Origin: Microcaldota archaeon
GTDB lineage: Archaea > Micrarchaeota > Micrarchaeia > Anstonellales > Anstonellaceae
Length of the DNA stretch: 54,628 bases
NCBI GenBank assembly: GCA_026414185.1
Contig: JAOAJL010000007.1
Location: forward strand, 1 to 54,628
Direction of reading: 5' to 3'
Positions 9,443 through 19,385 of the stretch are shown here, one piece after another. A program made the translations under genes and the position numbers. Within the stretch, counting starts at the first letter, position 1. Each line of letters begins with the position of its first letter. The notes beneath the pieces were generated by a model. That model was not told the DNA's origin. It saw nothing but the letters and a program-made list of their open reading frames with translations, and searched no databases.

Positions 9443-10102
9443 GTGTGGGATATGGGCACGGAAAGAAAGGTCCGCATAGCGGTGGACAGCCGCGAGCCTG
9501 ACGAAATTTGCGATTTTTTGGAAGCCTGCGAGGCTGAAATAGAGCTTCGCTCCCTTGAGCTTGGAGACTACCAGATTTCAGATGAGGCGGTGGTGGAGAG
9601 GAAGACCCGGCAGGACTTTGAGGCTTCAATAATAGACGGGCGGCTGTTTTCCCAGATAGCGGATTTATCAGCCTCGGTCAAGCGCGTGGTGGTCGTGGTG
9701 GAGGGGGAGTCCTCTGTCGGAAGCCGGCTTTCAAAAGCCGCCATTTTAGGAGCCTACTCCTCGCTGATTTTGGACTTTGGCTGCTCGCTTTTTTTCACCC
9801 GCTCGCCACAGGCAACAGCAGAGCTTGTCTACGCCCTCGCATGCCACGAGCAGCTTGCAAGAAAGCGGCTCTTTTCCGTTTTCGCCAAGCGGAAGGCGAT
9901 TTCCGTCGCGCAACAGCAGAGGGCAGTGGTGGAAGCCCTCCCAAATGTCGGCCCAAAGCTCGCAAGGGAGCTTCTTTCCTATTTTGACACCGTGGAAAAC
10001 GTCATCACTGCGCCTGAAAGCGAGCTTGCGCAGGTGGGCAGGCTTGGAAAGAAAAGGGCTGCCGAAATAAGAAAGATTCTCTCAACAAGGTATAAAGAGT
10101 GA
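9443..10102 (+). CDS. XPF/ERCC4-type (Hef-like) nuclease with HhH domain
   Basis: VDSREPDE...LELGDYQIS..AVVERKTRQDFEASIIDGRLFSQ nuclease motif; C-terminal LPNVGPKLARELLSYF...VGRLGKKRAAEI HhH. Confidence 0.9.
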   Translation: MWDMGTERKVRIAVDSREPDEICDFLEACEAEIELRSLELGDYQISDEAVVERKTRQDFEASIIDGRLFSQIADLSASVKRVVVVVEGESSVGSRLSKAAILGAYSSLILDFGCSLFFTRSPQATAELVYALACHEQLARKRLFSVFAKRKAISVAQQQRAVVEALPNVGPKLARELLSYFDTVENVITAPESELAQVGRLGKKRAAEIRKILSTRYKE

Positions 10103-10214
10103 TTGGCAGTGTTCGCTATTTTATCTTTATTCCCACACAAAACACACACCATTATAAGTTTCAGAGTGGAGAAAGAAGGGCTTATGCTAATTTTCGCGCA
10201 AAAACGGTGGTGAA

Positions 10215-10760
10215 ATGGACGAAAAAATAATTAGAATCGTTGCCTCAAAGCTTCGCCAGTATGAGGGCAAGCCCATAAAGCAGGAGGAGCTGCAGTCTAT
10301 CCGGGCGGCAGTCTATTCAGCGACAAAGACGAACAAATTCGCCTCCTTTTCCAACGTCAAAAAATGGGTGAAGGCGGCGCGCAGCATGATCAAAAAGCAG
10401 CAAAAAGCGCAGAAGGGCGCCAAAAAAGAAGGCAAGTCCCACAATAAGAAAGCCCTCGCCCACAGGGAGCCTGCCGAAAAGGAAGAGGGCAAAGTCATAA
10501 GGGAGCCTGCCATCCCCTCTGTCCCAAAAAAGGTTGAAGATTCAGTTAACCTGATAAAGCAGGAAGCCCCACTCCCCCAGCTCGTTCCCGCCGAGGAGGT
10601 TTCGCCTCCAAAGCCGCAGATAGTATTTGACAAAGTCTATCTCCAGTCCATAAAGTTTGAAATCGCCGGGATACGCCAGACAATGGAGCGGGTTTCGCGC
10701 CAGCTTGACAAGCTTGAAAAGGAGCTTTCTTCCCACAGCCAAGAGGCGGAGGAAGGGTAA
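10215..10760 (+). CDS. Hypothetical protein, lysine-rich, coiled-coil C-terminus
   Basis: ORF collinear with its neighbours. Confidence 0.5.
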   Translation: MDEKIIRIVASKLRQYEGKPIKQEELQSIRAAVYSATKTNKFASFSNVKKWVKAARSMIKKQQKAQKGAKKEGKSHNKKALAHREPAEKEEGKVIREPAIPSVPKKVEDSVNLIKQEAPLPQLVPAEEVSPPKPQIVFDKVYLQSIKFEIAGIRQTMERVSRQLDKLEKELSSHSQEAEEG

Positions 10761-10846
10761 GAAATCACCACACCTCTTTTTCTTGGCGCACGTGCCCTCA
10801 ACCCAATGCTTTTTAAACACTTTTATCGTTATTTTACCACATAAGT

Positions 10847-11578
10847 ATGGCAAGAGGGGAGGCGCAAGATATGCGCAAAACAGCACAACAAAAAGGCGAA
10901 ATTGCAAAAACAAGAAGCCAAGCCGAAGAGAGGAAAATCCGCAAGATGGGGCTTGTGCTGGAGGAGTCCCTGGCTTGGCTGGAAAAAAGCGTAAGCCTGA
11001 AAATGAAGCACCGGGGTGAAAAGACTTACTGGGAGATAGATGGCACTCCTCTCTCAGAGCAGGCAAAGCCGCTTTCGCTGGACCTTGAAGCCCATCTTGA
11101 AGAAAAAGCCCGCAAGGCGAGGGCAGAGGGCCGCAAGCTGCGCCTGCTTGTCTTTGGCATGGGAAGCGGCTCGCCGGATTTGGCGGCTTTTCTTGAGCGC
11201 TATGCGGACTGCGTGGAGTTCCACGGAACAACGCTGCCGCAGGACATATCCATTCTTCCCCCCTATTATATGCAAAAGCACAAGATACACTTCTGCGATG
11301 TTTCAGGCGCAACAGAAGCGCTGGGAAGGATGGGATTTGACATAATCCTGTCGCATTTTTCAACCCACGGGCAAAACCTTCTTGCCATAGACGTCTTTTA
11401 CCGCCTCCTAAAGCCTGGCGGGGAGGCAGTGGTGGTGGTGCCTCGCTTCTCCATAAAAGGCGGCTGGAAGACCATAAGCGAGCTTTGCGAGCCCTTTGAG
11501 CTTCTGGAGCACGCACAGGATGAGCAGGTGCGCGAGGGCAAGCTTGCGGAAGCCTTTCACCTCAGGAAGCCCCTATAG
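10847..11578 (+). CDS. SAM-dependent methyltransferase-like protein
   Basis: LVFGMGSGSPDLAAFL, FDIILSHFSTHGQ, FYRLLKPGGEAVVVVP motif order. Confidence 0.55.
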   Translation: MARGEAQDMRKTAQQKGEIAKTRSQAEERKIRKMGLVLEESLAWLEKSVSLKMKHRGEKTYWEIDGTPLSEQAKPLSLDLEAHLEEKARKARAEGRKLRLLVFGMGSGSPDLAAFLERYADCVEFHGTTLPQDISILPPYYMQKHKIHFCDVSGATEALGRMGFDIILSHFSTHGQNLLAIDVFYRLLKPGGEAVVVVPRFSIKGGWKTISELCEPFELLEHAQDEQVREGKLAEAFHLRKPL

Positions 11579-11621
11579 GCGCTTTTTTATTCTTTCTTGC
11601 CGTTTTCAGACTGCGACCAGC

Positions 11622-12584
11622 ATGGGCTTTTCACACAGCCTCGTAATCGGCGGAGTGGAGATTTCCCTTGATGATGCACAGCACGAAGTCTGCTTTGTTT
11701 CGCACGCGCACAGCGACCACACAGGCGCATTCAGGTCCGGCAAAAAAAGGATTGTCGCCTCGGATGAGACATTTGCGCTTTTGGGGCGGCAACCGCAGGG
11801 TTTTTCACTGCCGGGGCTTCGCCTTCACCCAGCGGGACATATGCTTGGCGCAAGGCAGCTTTCCGCAGATTGCGACGGGCAGAAGTTTGTCTACACAGGG
11901 GATTTCTCCCTCCACCAGTCATACACCATCAGCCCCGCTCCCATCCTGGACTGCGACGTTCTCATGATAGACTCCACCTATGCCCTTCCCCATCTGCGCT
12001 TTCCTCCTCACGAGCAAGTGGCGCAGCAGATAGCCTCTTTTGTCAGGAAAAACTCCTCCTCCATCATAGTTTTTGGAGCGTATGCTCGCGGAAAAAGCCA
12101 GGAGCTTGTCCGACTGCTGAATGTTGAATGCGGCGTTGCCCCGCTGGTCGGAAGGGCTTGTGCGGAATGCTGCCGCATATACCGAAAGTTCGGGGTAGGG
12201 CTGGACTTCATAGAAATAGGCACGCAAGAGGCGGAAGAGGCAATGCGCTCCGCATTTGTCGCAATTCTGCCTCCCTCGCAGGTGAATTTTGAGTTTGGCG
12301 CGCGGCTTTCAGAGGCGCACGGAATCCCCGTCAAGACCGCCGTTGCGACCGGCTGGGCGGCAACCATGCGCTTTCCTGTAGATGCCGCCTTTCCGCTTTC
12401 CGACCATGCAGACTTTGACGACACAATGCGCTACATACGCGAATCTGGGGCAAAGAAGATAATCTGCGCAAACTCAGGCGCGCAAGAGGCGGCAAAGCAG
12501 CTGCGCATGCTTGGGCTTGACGCAGTTGCGAAGGGCGAAGATAGGCAAGTCGGGCAGCAGGCGCTTTTGCTTCATGCTGATTAA
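11622..12584 (+). CDS. MBL-fold exonuclease-like protein
   Basis: In-frame ATG at 11622 within ORF 11496-12584; FVSHAHSDHTG, HPAGHMLGARQL, YTGDFSLHQ, FPLSDHADFDD motifs. Confidence 0.85.
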   Translation: MGFSHSLVIGGVEISLDDAQHEVCFVSHAHSDHTGAFRSGKKRIVASDETFALLGRQPQGFSLPGLRLHPAGHMLGARQLSADCDGQKFVYTGDFSLHQSYTISPAPILDCDVLMIDSTYALPHLRFPPHEQVAQQIASFVRKNSSSIIVFGAYARGKSQELVRLLNVECGVAPLVGRACAECCRIYRKFGVGLDFIEIGTQEAEEAMRSAFVAILPPSQVNFEFGARLSEAHGIPVKTAVATGWAATMRFPVDAAFPLSDHADFDDTMRYIRESGAKKIICANSGAQEAAKQLRMLGLDAVAKGEDRQVGQQALLLHAD

Positions 12585-12608
12585 CAAAGCAAAAGGAGGT
12601 TGGTTTTG

Positions 12609-12920
12609 ATGGCAAGGCAAAAGCCGAAGGACGAGGTTCTCGGCGAGATAAAGGGCAGAGTGCCCCTATACAAAGACGGGCTTGACGTCTCAGGCGAGAT
12701 AATCCTCTGCGAGGAAGGGCTGATTGTGCACTGTGACGGAAACACCATAAAAGCGCCATTCCGCTATGTGACCATGTTTGAAAAATCAGGCGAGCTTCCG
12801 CTTGGAAAGGTAAGCGCGGAGATGGACGTCTATGACCAGTCAGGCAACAAGTATTACTTCCACTTCGCCCTATCAGACACCCACTACAACACCATCAGAA
12901 GGGCTCTTGGCAAGGATTAG
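12609..12920 (+). CDS. Small hypothetical protein
   Basis: ORF with possible RBS AAAGGAGGT upstream. Confidence 0.55.
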   Translation: MARQKPKDEVLGEIKGRVPLYKDGLDVSGEIILCEEGLIVHCDGNTIKAPFRYVTMFEKSGELPLGKVSAEMDVYDQSGNKYYFHFALSDTHYNTIRRALGKD

Positions 12921-12980
12921 CCGCGCAAAGCAGGCGCTGCATGGAATGTGTTATATAGCTTATCTGAGCAATGTGGTAAC

Positions 12981-13553
12981 ATGGGGCGTCCATCCAAGCA
13001 AAGGCAAGCCAGCCGTTACTCTGCCAGCTGCCTGAGGGCGCAGGCGGCGATGGAATATCTTGTCACCTACGGCTGGGCGCTGCTTGCCCTCCTTTTTGTG
13101 ATTGCCGTCCTAATAAGTTCGGGCGCCTTCTCGCCAAGCGGATTTTCTGTGCAGGAGTGCACTTTCCAGCCCGACCTGCCATGCTCCTCATTCATCATCT
13201 ACAACACAGAGGGCGTGCCGGACACAACCACCGTTGAGTTCACGCTAACCAACAACCTCGGCTTTCCAATAAACATAACCAGCGTCACCTATACTGCCGT
13301 AAATATGGGCAAGGAGGGAAAGCAGCAATACAGCAGCAGCGGTTTTCCCGCAACAACGGTAATGCCGGGGCAGAAGATTGGCTTCTTCCAGCAATTCAAA
13401 GGCCAAAAGCAGCCTTCAAGCCGGGAGTTTAAGTCCATCACCGTGACAATAACCTATGTCAATTGCAAGACAAGCCCCTGCGCAGGCAGATATACCACCT
13501 CGGGAAGAATCTCCAGCATCGTAGAAACAAAGCGCAGCAGCCTGCCCTCCTAA
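12981..13553 (+). CDS. Archaeal pilin-like protein with class III signal peptide
   Basis: RAQAAMEYLVTYGWALLALLFVIAVLISSGAF; internal ATG at 12981 preferred. Confidence 0.8.
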   Translation: MGRPSKQRQASRYSASCLRAQAAMEYLVTYGWALLALLFVIAVLISSGAFSPSGFSVQECTFQPDLPCSSFIIYNTEGVPDTTTVEFTLTNNLGFPINITSVTYTAVNMGKEGKQQYSSSGFPATTVMPGQKIGFFQQFKGQKQPSSREFKSITVTITYVNCKTSPCAGRYTTSGRISSIVETKRSSLPS

Positions 13554-13663
13554 TTCCCCCCAGCTTCGTTGCGCTTCTCCTTCTCTGCCCGCCCCAATCA
13601 CTTATTTAAATTATACCGCAGTATTTTGCGCAAGGCGACCGACCAGAGAATGCAAGTGAGCAG

Positions 13664-16600
13664 ATGGTTTATCTCAAAGGCTTGAAATTCCGCGGCTTCA
13701 AGTCATTCAGGCGTGCGGAAGCAACATTCCCAAAAGGCTTCGTCTGCCTAGCAGGCCCTAATGGGAGCGGGAAAAGCAACGTCACAGACGGCATACGCTT
13801 TGCCCTGGGCGAGGGCTCTCTCAAGGCGTTGCGGGCAAAGCGCGTTTCCGAGCTTATCAATACATCCTGCAAATACGCAGAAGTCACCCTCTACATAGAC
13901 GGCGAGCAGCAATACGAGATAAAGCGCGCGATAAACGCAGAGGGCAAGACCCTCTACCGCATAAACGGCAGGCGCTCCACGCGCACCCTTGTGATGGAGG
14001 AGCTGCGCCGCTACGGGATTGAAGCCGGCAGCCACAACATCATAGCGCAAGGGCAGGTTCAGAAGATAATAGACATGTCCGCAAAGGAGCGCAGGCAGAT
14101 AATAGATTCGGTCGCAGGCATAGCCGAGTTTGACGCAAAAAAGGAGGAGGCAATCCGCGAGCTTCAGAAGGTTGAGCAGAAGATAACCGAAGCTTCAATA
14201 GTGCTTTCCGAGCGGCAGATACGCCTCTCCGAGCTTGAAGGAGAAAAGGACAGCGCTCTTGCCTACATCTCCGCGCAGGAAAATTTCAGGCGCGCGACCG
14301 CTTCAATAGCGAACATGGAGCACTCCAAGCTCTCAAAGTCATTTGCAGAAATCGTGCAGAAGCACAGCGCCGCAAAGGCGGAAATAGAGGCGCTTTCCAA
14401 GCAGTCGTCGGTGCTTGAAGCCCGCATAGCCGAGCTTGATTCGCAAAAGCAGCAGGTCGTGGCAAAGATGGGCTCCTCCTCCGCGCGGGAAGCCGCCATG
14501 CGCGAGATAGAGGAGCTGAAAGTGAAGATAGGGGCGGACAGCGCGACGCTCAACGAGAAGAGAAAGGACTTGCCGCGGCTTGAGGCGTCCTCCAAGACTC
14601 TCCTTGCGCAGATTGAAGCGCTGAAAAAATCCCAAAAGGAGGTCTCCGCCACAATTTCATCTTTGAGCTCGGAGATTTCCTCCCTCTCCAAAAAGATATC
14701 CGAATACGAGCGGAAAAGCGGGGCAAAGAGCGAGTCGGCGGCAGCCGAAGTTTCAAGGAAGCTTGAGTTTTTGGCTGAAAAAATCGTTTCGCTCAAGGAG
14801 CAGAAAGCATCATGCGAAAGCCGCCTTGCCTCTGCGGAGCGGATGATGCAGATGAAGCGGGAGGAGAAAGAGAGGCTTTCGCAGGCAATCGGCAATATGG
14901 AAGAGGGCAGGTTTTCAGGGGAGAGGGCGGTGCTGGAGAAGGAGATAGCCTCCCTCCAGACCCAGCTTGAATCGCTTTTTGAGCGCGAGCGCGAGCTGAA
15001 CAGGAGCCTCCCAGACATGGACAGGCGCCTTCTCTCCCTAAAGGAAAAAGCCGCCGCGCTGCGCGCGTCAATCGCGCCTTCAGCCGCAAGCCTTGCGATA
15101 AAGGCGGTTGAAGAGATGAAGAGAGAGGGGATGCGCGGCATATACGGGACCGTCTCCTCGCTTGTTTCGTGCGTCCAAAAATACGCATCCGCAGCGGAGG
15201 CTGCCGCATGCAACCGCCTCTCATACATAGTGGTTGATTCCACCGACACCGCGATAAGGGTCATAGAAAGGCTAAAGGAGCAGAAAGCCGGCAGGTGCAC
15301 CTTTATCCCCCTTGACATCCCAAAGCCGCAGGCGCAGGAGCCAGCCCCTTCCGCCTCCGGCTGCCTGGGGGCTCTGATAGACTTCGTGAAGTTTGACCCA
15401 GCCTTCAAGCGCGCGATGGAATATGTGTTTTCCGACACCCTGCTTTTTGACAGCGTGCAGAATGCGAAGAAGCATGTCGGACGGGCAAGGCTGGTGACTG
15501 TTGAAGGCGAGCTTATTGAGCGCTCCGGGGTAATAACCGGCGGCTGGCAGAAGGGCTCGCTTCTTTCCCGCTCCGCCCTTGAAAAGGCGGAAGCTGAAGC
15601 CGCCGAGCTTGAGCAGAAGCGAAGGGAGCTTTACGCAACCCTCTATTCAATCCGAGACGAGATGTCTGCCAAAAGGAAGGAGAAGGCGGAGGCTGAAGTG
15701 AAGCTTCGCGGCTTGGAGATAGAGCAAAAAAGCATTGAGGAGAGGAAGGCAGGGGCTAAAAAGACGCTGGAAGAGATAAAGAAGATAGAAGCAGAGCTTT
15801 CAGCCCTCTTTCAGGAGAGGGAAAGCCTCAAAAAATTCCTCGCCGGGCTATCCGCAGAGCTTTCCTCCTCCGTTTCGCAGCACGACTCCCTCAAAGGCGA
15901 GCTTTCGCGCATCGCATCGCTTGAAAAGAGCCAGGATGAGGAGTCCCAAAAAGCGCTCCGCGAGCTTTCCTCCCGCCGCTCCTCGCTTGAGGCGCAGCTT
16001 GAGGCAAAAAAGTCGGAGCTTTCCTCCCTTGCCTCCCAGCAGGCTGAAAAGGAGCGCCAGCTAGCCGAGCTTTCCGCCAGCATCGGCGAGTGCAGAAGGG
16101 AGATTGCAGAACTTGCATCTGCCCTTTCCAGCGCGCAGGCGTTGCAGAAGGAAAAGGAAGAAAAACTCTCTGAGATGAGCGCCTCTTCCCAGAAGCTGTT
16201 TGCGAAGATGAAGGAGCTTGATGCGCAGATTAAGGAAGTCGCAGACCAGCTTGCCAAGCTCAAGCTTGAGGCAGACAGGAAAAACCGCGAGATGACTGAG
16301 CTTGAGATAAAGCGCCAGACAACAGAAACCCGCCTTGCAGACTTGAAAGCCGCCCTGGAGCAATACGCCGGCGTCCCCCTCATAGACGCATCAAAGGCTG
16401 AGCTTGAGGAACTGGCGGCAAAAAGCGAAGCCACCATGAATTCTCTTGGCATGGTGAACCTGCGCGCACCCGAGCTATATGAGGAGAAGCGCAGGGAAAT
16501 AGAGGAAATCCGCTCGCGCGTTTCGTCCCTTGATTCAGAAAAGAAGGCGGTTTTTGCGATGATGGATGAAATAGAGGGCAAAAAGCGCGCGATTTTCCTC

Positions 16601-17062
16601 TCCACTTTCAGCGCAATAAACGACAACTTCAAGAAGATTTTCTCCTACATTCTGCCCGGCGAGGGCACGCTTGTTTTGGAGCAGCCCTCAAGCCCTTTTG
16701 AGTCCGGGCTTCTTATAAGGGTGCGCGAGGAAGGGAGGGACAAATACCTGGATTCAATGTCAGGGGGCGAAAAAGCCCTTCTTGCGCTTATTTTCATCTT
16801 CGCGATACAGATGCACAAGCCAGCGCCCTTCTACATCTTGGATGAGGCGGATGCGGCACTGGACAAGGAGAACTCAAAGAAGCTTTCCAACCTGCTAAAG
16901 CAGCTTGCGGAAAAGACGCAATTTTTGGTGGTCACGCACAACGACACCGTGCTTTCCAGCGCAGATGTCGCCCTCGGCGTGACGAGGACTGAAGACGGCT
17001 CAAAAATAGTCGGCGTGCAGCTTACTTCCGCCGCCCCAGTTGCCAAGCCAAGGAAAGCATAA
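13664..17062 (+). CDS. smc: Chromosome segregation protein SMC
   Basis: GPNGSGKSNVTDGIRFALGE Walker A; long coiled coils and hinge; YLDSMSGGEKALLALIFIFAIQ signature and ILDEADAALD Walker B. Confidence 0.97.
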   Translation: MVYLKGLKFRGFKSFRRAEATFPKGFVCLAGPNGSGKSNVTDGIRFALGEGSLKALRAKRVSELINTSCKYAEVTLYIDGEQQYEIKRAINAEGKTLYRINGRRSTRTLVMEELRRYGIEAGSHNIIAQGQVQKIIDMSAKERRQIIDSVAGIAEFDAKKEEAIRELQKVEQKITEASIVLSERQIRLSELEGEKDSALAYISAQENFRRATASIANMEHSKLSKSFAEIVQKHSAAKAEIEALSKQSSVLEARIAELDSQKQQVVAKMGSSSAREAAMREIEELKVKIGADSATLNEKRKDLPRLEASSKTLLAQIEALKKSQKEVSATISSLSSEISSLSKKISEYERKSGAKSESAAAEVSRKLEFLAEKIVSLKEQKASCESRLASAERMMQMKREEKERLSQAIGNMEEGRFSGERAVLEKEIASLQTQLESLFERERELNRSLPDMDRRLLSLKEKAAALRASIAPSAASLAIKAVEEMKREGMRGIYGTVSSLVSCVQKYASAAEAAACNRLSYIVVDSTDTAIRVIERLKEQKAGRCTFIPLDIPKPQAQEPAPSASGCLGALIDFVKFDPAFKRAMEYVFSDTLLFDSVQNAKKHVGRARLVTVEGELIERSGVITGGWQKGSLLSRSALEKAEAEAAELEQKRRELYATLYSIRDEMSAKRKEKAEAEVKLRGLEIEQKSIEERKAGAKKTLEEIKKIEAELSALFQERESLKKFLAGLSAELSSSVSQHDSLKGELSRIASLEKSQDEESQKALRELSSRRSSLEAQLEAKKSELSSLASQQAEKERQLAELSASIGECRREIAELASALSSAQALQKEKEEKLSEMSASSQKLFAKMKELDAQIKEVADQLAKLKLEADRKNREMTELEIKRQTTETRLADLKAALEQYAGVPLIDASKAELEELAAKSEATMNSLGMVNLRAPELYEEKRREIEEIRSRVSSLDSEKKAVFAMMDEIEGKKRAIFLSTFSAINDNFKKIFSYILPGEGTLVLEQPSSPFESGLLIRVREEGRDKYLDSMSGGEKALLALIFIFAIQMHKPAPFYILDEADAALDKENSKKLSNLLKQLAEKTQFLVVTHNDTVLSSADVALGVTRTEDGSKIVGVQLTSAAPVAKPRKA

Positions 17063-17081
17063 GAGGGGCAGAATCTGGCTC

Positions 17082-18161
17082 TCATTTGCGCAAATAGCCG
17101 ATATCATAGGTCTTAAGCCCATCTGTGGAAACAACCACCGTGCCGTTTAGGTCAGTTCTATAGACGCCTATCCCCTTCATTCCAAGCCGAGTAAGCGTGG
17201 TGGCGGAGGGCAACCCAAAGCCGTTTTCCCCGACCGAGATTATTGCGTGCTGCGGCTGCGCCTGCTCTAAAAGCGCCGAGGGGTTGGGCCTTCCTTCCCC
17301 GTGGTTGAAGTATGTCAGCACATCGCATCTTGGGCTTATGCCAGAAGAAAGAAGCGCCGGCTCAATCTCCTGCGTGGCGGGGTTGAGAAGGAGCATGCAG
17401 AAGCTGTTGAAAGTCAGCTTCAGCACAATTGCATCGCTTTCAGGGCTGCCGTAAAGCCTCTGCTGCTGCGGGTTGAGCACCTCTACCAAAAGCCCGTTGA
17501 CCTCCATCCTGTCCCCTGCCTGCGGCTGCTTGAGGAAAATGCCCTTCTTCCGCGCCTCCCCGACCGCCTCCGCAAGCATTCCGCTTGGCGCTATCCCATT
17601 TGTCCAAAGCTCGTCGGCGCCGTATTTGCGTATCGTCTCAGCCAGCCCGCCAATGGCGTCAGGCGAGTTTTTGGTTGCGACAACCACATTCACCCTCCCT
17701 ATGCGGAGCGTTTCAAAAATCTCCCTCACCGCAGTGGCATTGCCGGCATCAACAAGCATTGAGAACTCCCCCTTTCTTACCAGTATGGAATCCGCATTGC
17801 CGCCGCTAATGACATAAACTTGGAGGGGCGTTGCCGGCTGGTAATGCACCCTGAATTCCCCATCGCCGATATTCTCGCTTATGTTGCGCGGCACTATTCC
17901 TGCAAACTCGTCCTGCTCCGGCAGGCTTTGCGGCGCGCTGCTCTCATTTTTTTTGGCATCCTCCTGCCTCTCGCCCCCTTCTTTCGCGCCTTCTTTCACA
18001 ACGGTCTCGTTTCTCTCGGCGGGAGGCGCAGGCGGGGGCGCAGTCGGAGCATGCGTCACAGTCGGCTTTTCCTCCCCAGCAGGAAAGGCGCATCCTGGCA
18101 TGAAAAGCAGGCAGGCTGCGCAGGCAAGCGCAAGCGCGAACGCCAAAAATCCAGCCCTCAT
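17082..18161 (-). CDS. Lipoprotein with ComEC-like MBL-fold domain, metal site apparently degenerate
   Basis: Lipobox LLFMPGC; VYVISGGNADSILVRKGEFSMLVDAGN followed by VVVATKNSPDAIGGL in place of THxHxDHIGG. Confidence 0.7.
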   Translation of the reverse strand: MRAGFLAFALALACAACLLFMPGCAFPAGEEKPTVTHAPTAPPPAPPAERNETVVKEGAKEGGERQEDAKKNESSAPQSLPEQDEFAGIVPRNISENIGDGEFRVHYQPATPLQVYVISGGNADSILVRKGEFSMLVDAGNATAVREIFETLRIGRVNVVVATKNSPDAIGGLAETIRKYGADELWTNGIAPSGMLAEAVGEARKKGIFLKQPQAGDRMEVNGLLVEVLNPQQQRLYGSPESDAIVLKLTFNSFCMLLLNPATQEIEPALLSSGISPRCDVLTYFNHGEGRPNPSALLEQAQPQHAIISVGENGFGLPSATTLTRLGMKGIGVYRTDLNGTVVVSTDGLKTYDIGYLRK

Positions 18162-18214
18162 GTTGTTGGTTTTTCAAGTGGGCTTTAATTTGCTTTCCCC
18201 AGTCCTTCCTCTTT

Positions 18215-18730
18215 TCAGAGAAAGCTTGCTATGCTTTCCCTGCTTCTTCTTGCGTGCCTTTCCGGCTTTTCAGCAGGGTAGCCAAGCGGAATGAGAGCGA
18301 CTGGAAATTCTCCCATCCCCAAACCCAAAATGCGCGCCACCCTGCTGTCTTCAAACGCCCCAACCCAGACTGTGCCAAGCCCAAGCGCAGCCGCGGCAAG
18401 CTGGAAGTAAGCCGCCGCGATGGTCGCATCCTGCAGAGAATAGAGTTTTGCGCCCCTCTGACCGTATTTCATGGCGCTTCTTTTTCCGTCCGCAACAAAA
18501 GCGGCGACGAGAGGGGCTTCAGCCAAAAACTCCTGCTCAAATGAGGCGGAGGCAAGCTCCCTCTTCACGTCTTCATCCTCAACAATAACCATCCGATAAG
18601 CCTGCAAGTTGCCAGCCGACGGCGCAAGAATGACGGCGCTGATGATTTTTTCCAGTTTTCTTTTCTCCACTTTTTTTGGAAGATAGCTTCGCACAGACCT
18701 CCTTTCCTCCAAGACCTCAAAAAAATCCAT
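18215..18730 (-). CDS. Nitroreductase family protein
   Basis: FFEVLEERRSVRSYLPKKVE...APSAGNLQAYRMVIV...AAAALGLGTVWVGAF. Confidence 0.9.
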   Translation of the reverse strand: MDFFEVLEERRSVRSYLPKKVEKRKLEKIISAVILAPSAGNLQAYRMVIVEDEDVKRELASASFEQEFLAEAPLVAAFVADGKRSAMKYGQRGAKLYSLQDATIAAAYFQLAAAALGLGTVWVGAFEDSRVARILGLGMGEFPVALIPLGYPAEKPERHARRSRESIASFL

Positions 18731-18746
18731 TCTCCCCCTCCTGCAC

Positions 18747-19319
18747 CTATTTGGCGGTTGCCCGCACTATCTCTGAGCGAGCCTGCTCCACCTGCCCGCG
18801 CGCAACATCCTGCTTCCTGCGGAAATTCGGCAGGAGCGAGTTTGAGAAGCGTATGGGCACAAGCTCGTCATAAATCGCCTCCATGATTCCGAAGTAGCGC
18901 TGCGCTTCTTTCACTTCTCCCTTCTTGAGCATCTCAAGCATCTGCCTGCGCAGCTCGCCTATCAGGTCGCAGCACCCCAAGAGCCACGGCTCAAAAGGCA
19001 TGCCAAGCTCCTTCCAGGAAGGCAGCTCCTTCCCCTCCACAGCTGCAAGAAGCATCCTTGCCTCCGCAATCTCCTGGTATGGCTGCTCCAGTAAATAGAC
19101 AAACTCCTCTGTCTGCGAAAAAGGCGCAATCTTCTTCTCCGCCCCCTCAATTTCCCGCCTGGCTTTTTCAATTTCGCCCGCATGCAGCATCTTTATCGCA
19201 TTTGAGCAGTGCCTCACAATCTCGCGCACCCTGCCCAATATGGCATCCTGCTGCTGCTCCCGCTTTTCAAGCTCCCTTACTATCTCGCCTACTGCCTGGG
19301 CAAACCTCTCTCTCATAAC
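18747..19319 (-). CDS. Translin family protein
   Basis: DLIGELRRQMLEMLKKGEVKEAQRYFGIMEAIYDELVPIRFSNSLLPNFRRKQDVARGQVE; start placed at MRERFAQAVG. Confidence 0.8.
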   Translation of the reverse strand, partial: VMRERFAQAVGEIVRELEKREQQQDAILGRVREIVRHCSNAIKMLHAGEIEKARREIEGAEKKIAPFSQTEEFVYLLEQPYQEIAEARMLLAAVEGKELPSWKELGMPFEPWLLGCCDLIGELRRQMLEMLKKGEVKEAQRYFGIMEAIYDELVPIRFSNSLLPNFRRKQDVARGQVEQARSEIVRATAK

Positions 19320-19385
19320 TTCCCCTCCGCAAGGCATTCTATTGCCCAAAAACAGGTTTAAAAATGTGCATAGCAAACTAATCGC

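Noticed and set aside
10542-11516. 324-aa minus-strand ORF
   Set aside because: Overlaps the better-supported plus-strand ORFs at 10215-10760 and 10847-11578; composition is shadow-like (P/R/S/C-rich)
14263-15438. 391-aa minus-strand ORF opposite smc
   Set aside because: Antisense to a high-confidence SMC gene; Ser/Arg-rich composition with no recognisable family, a codon-bias shadow ORF
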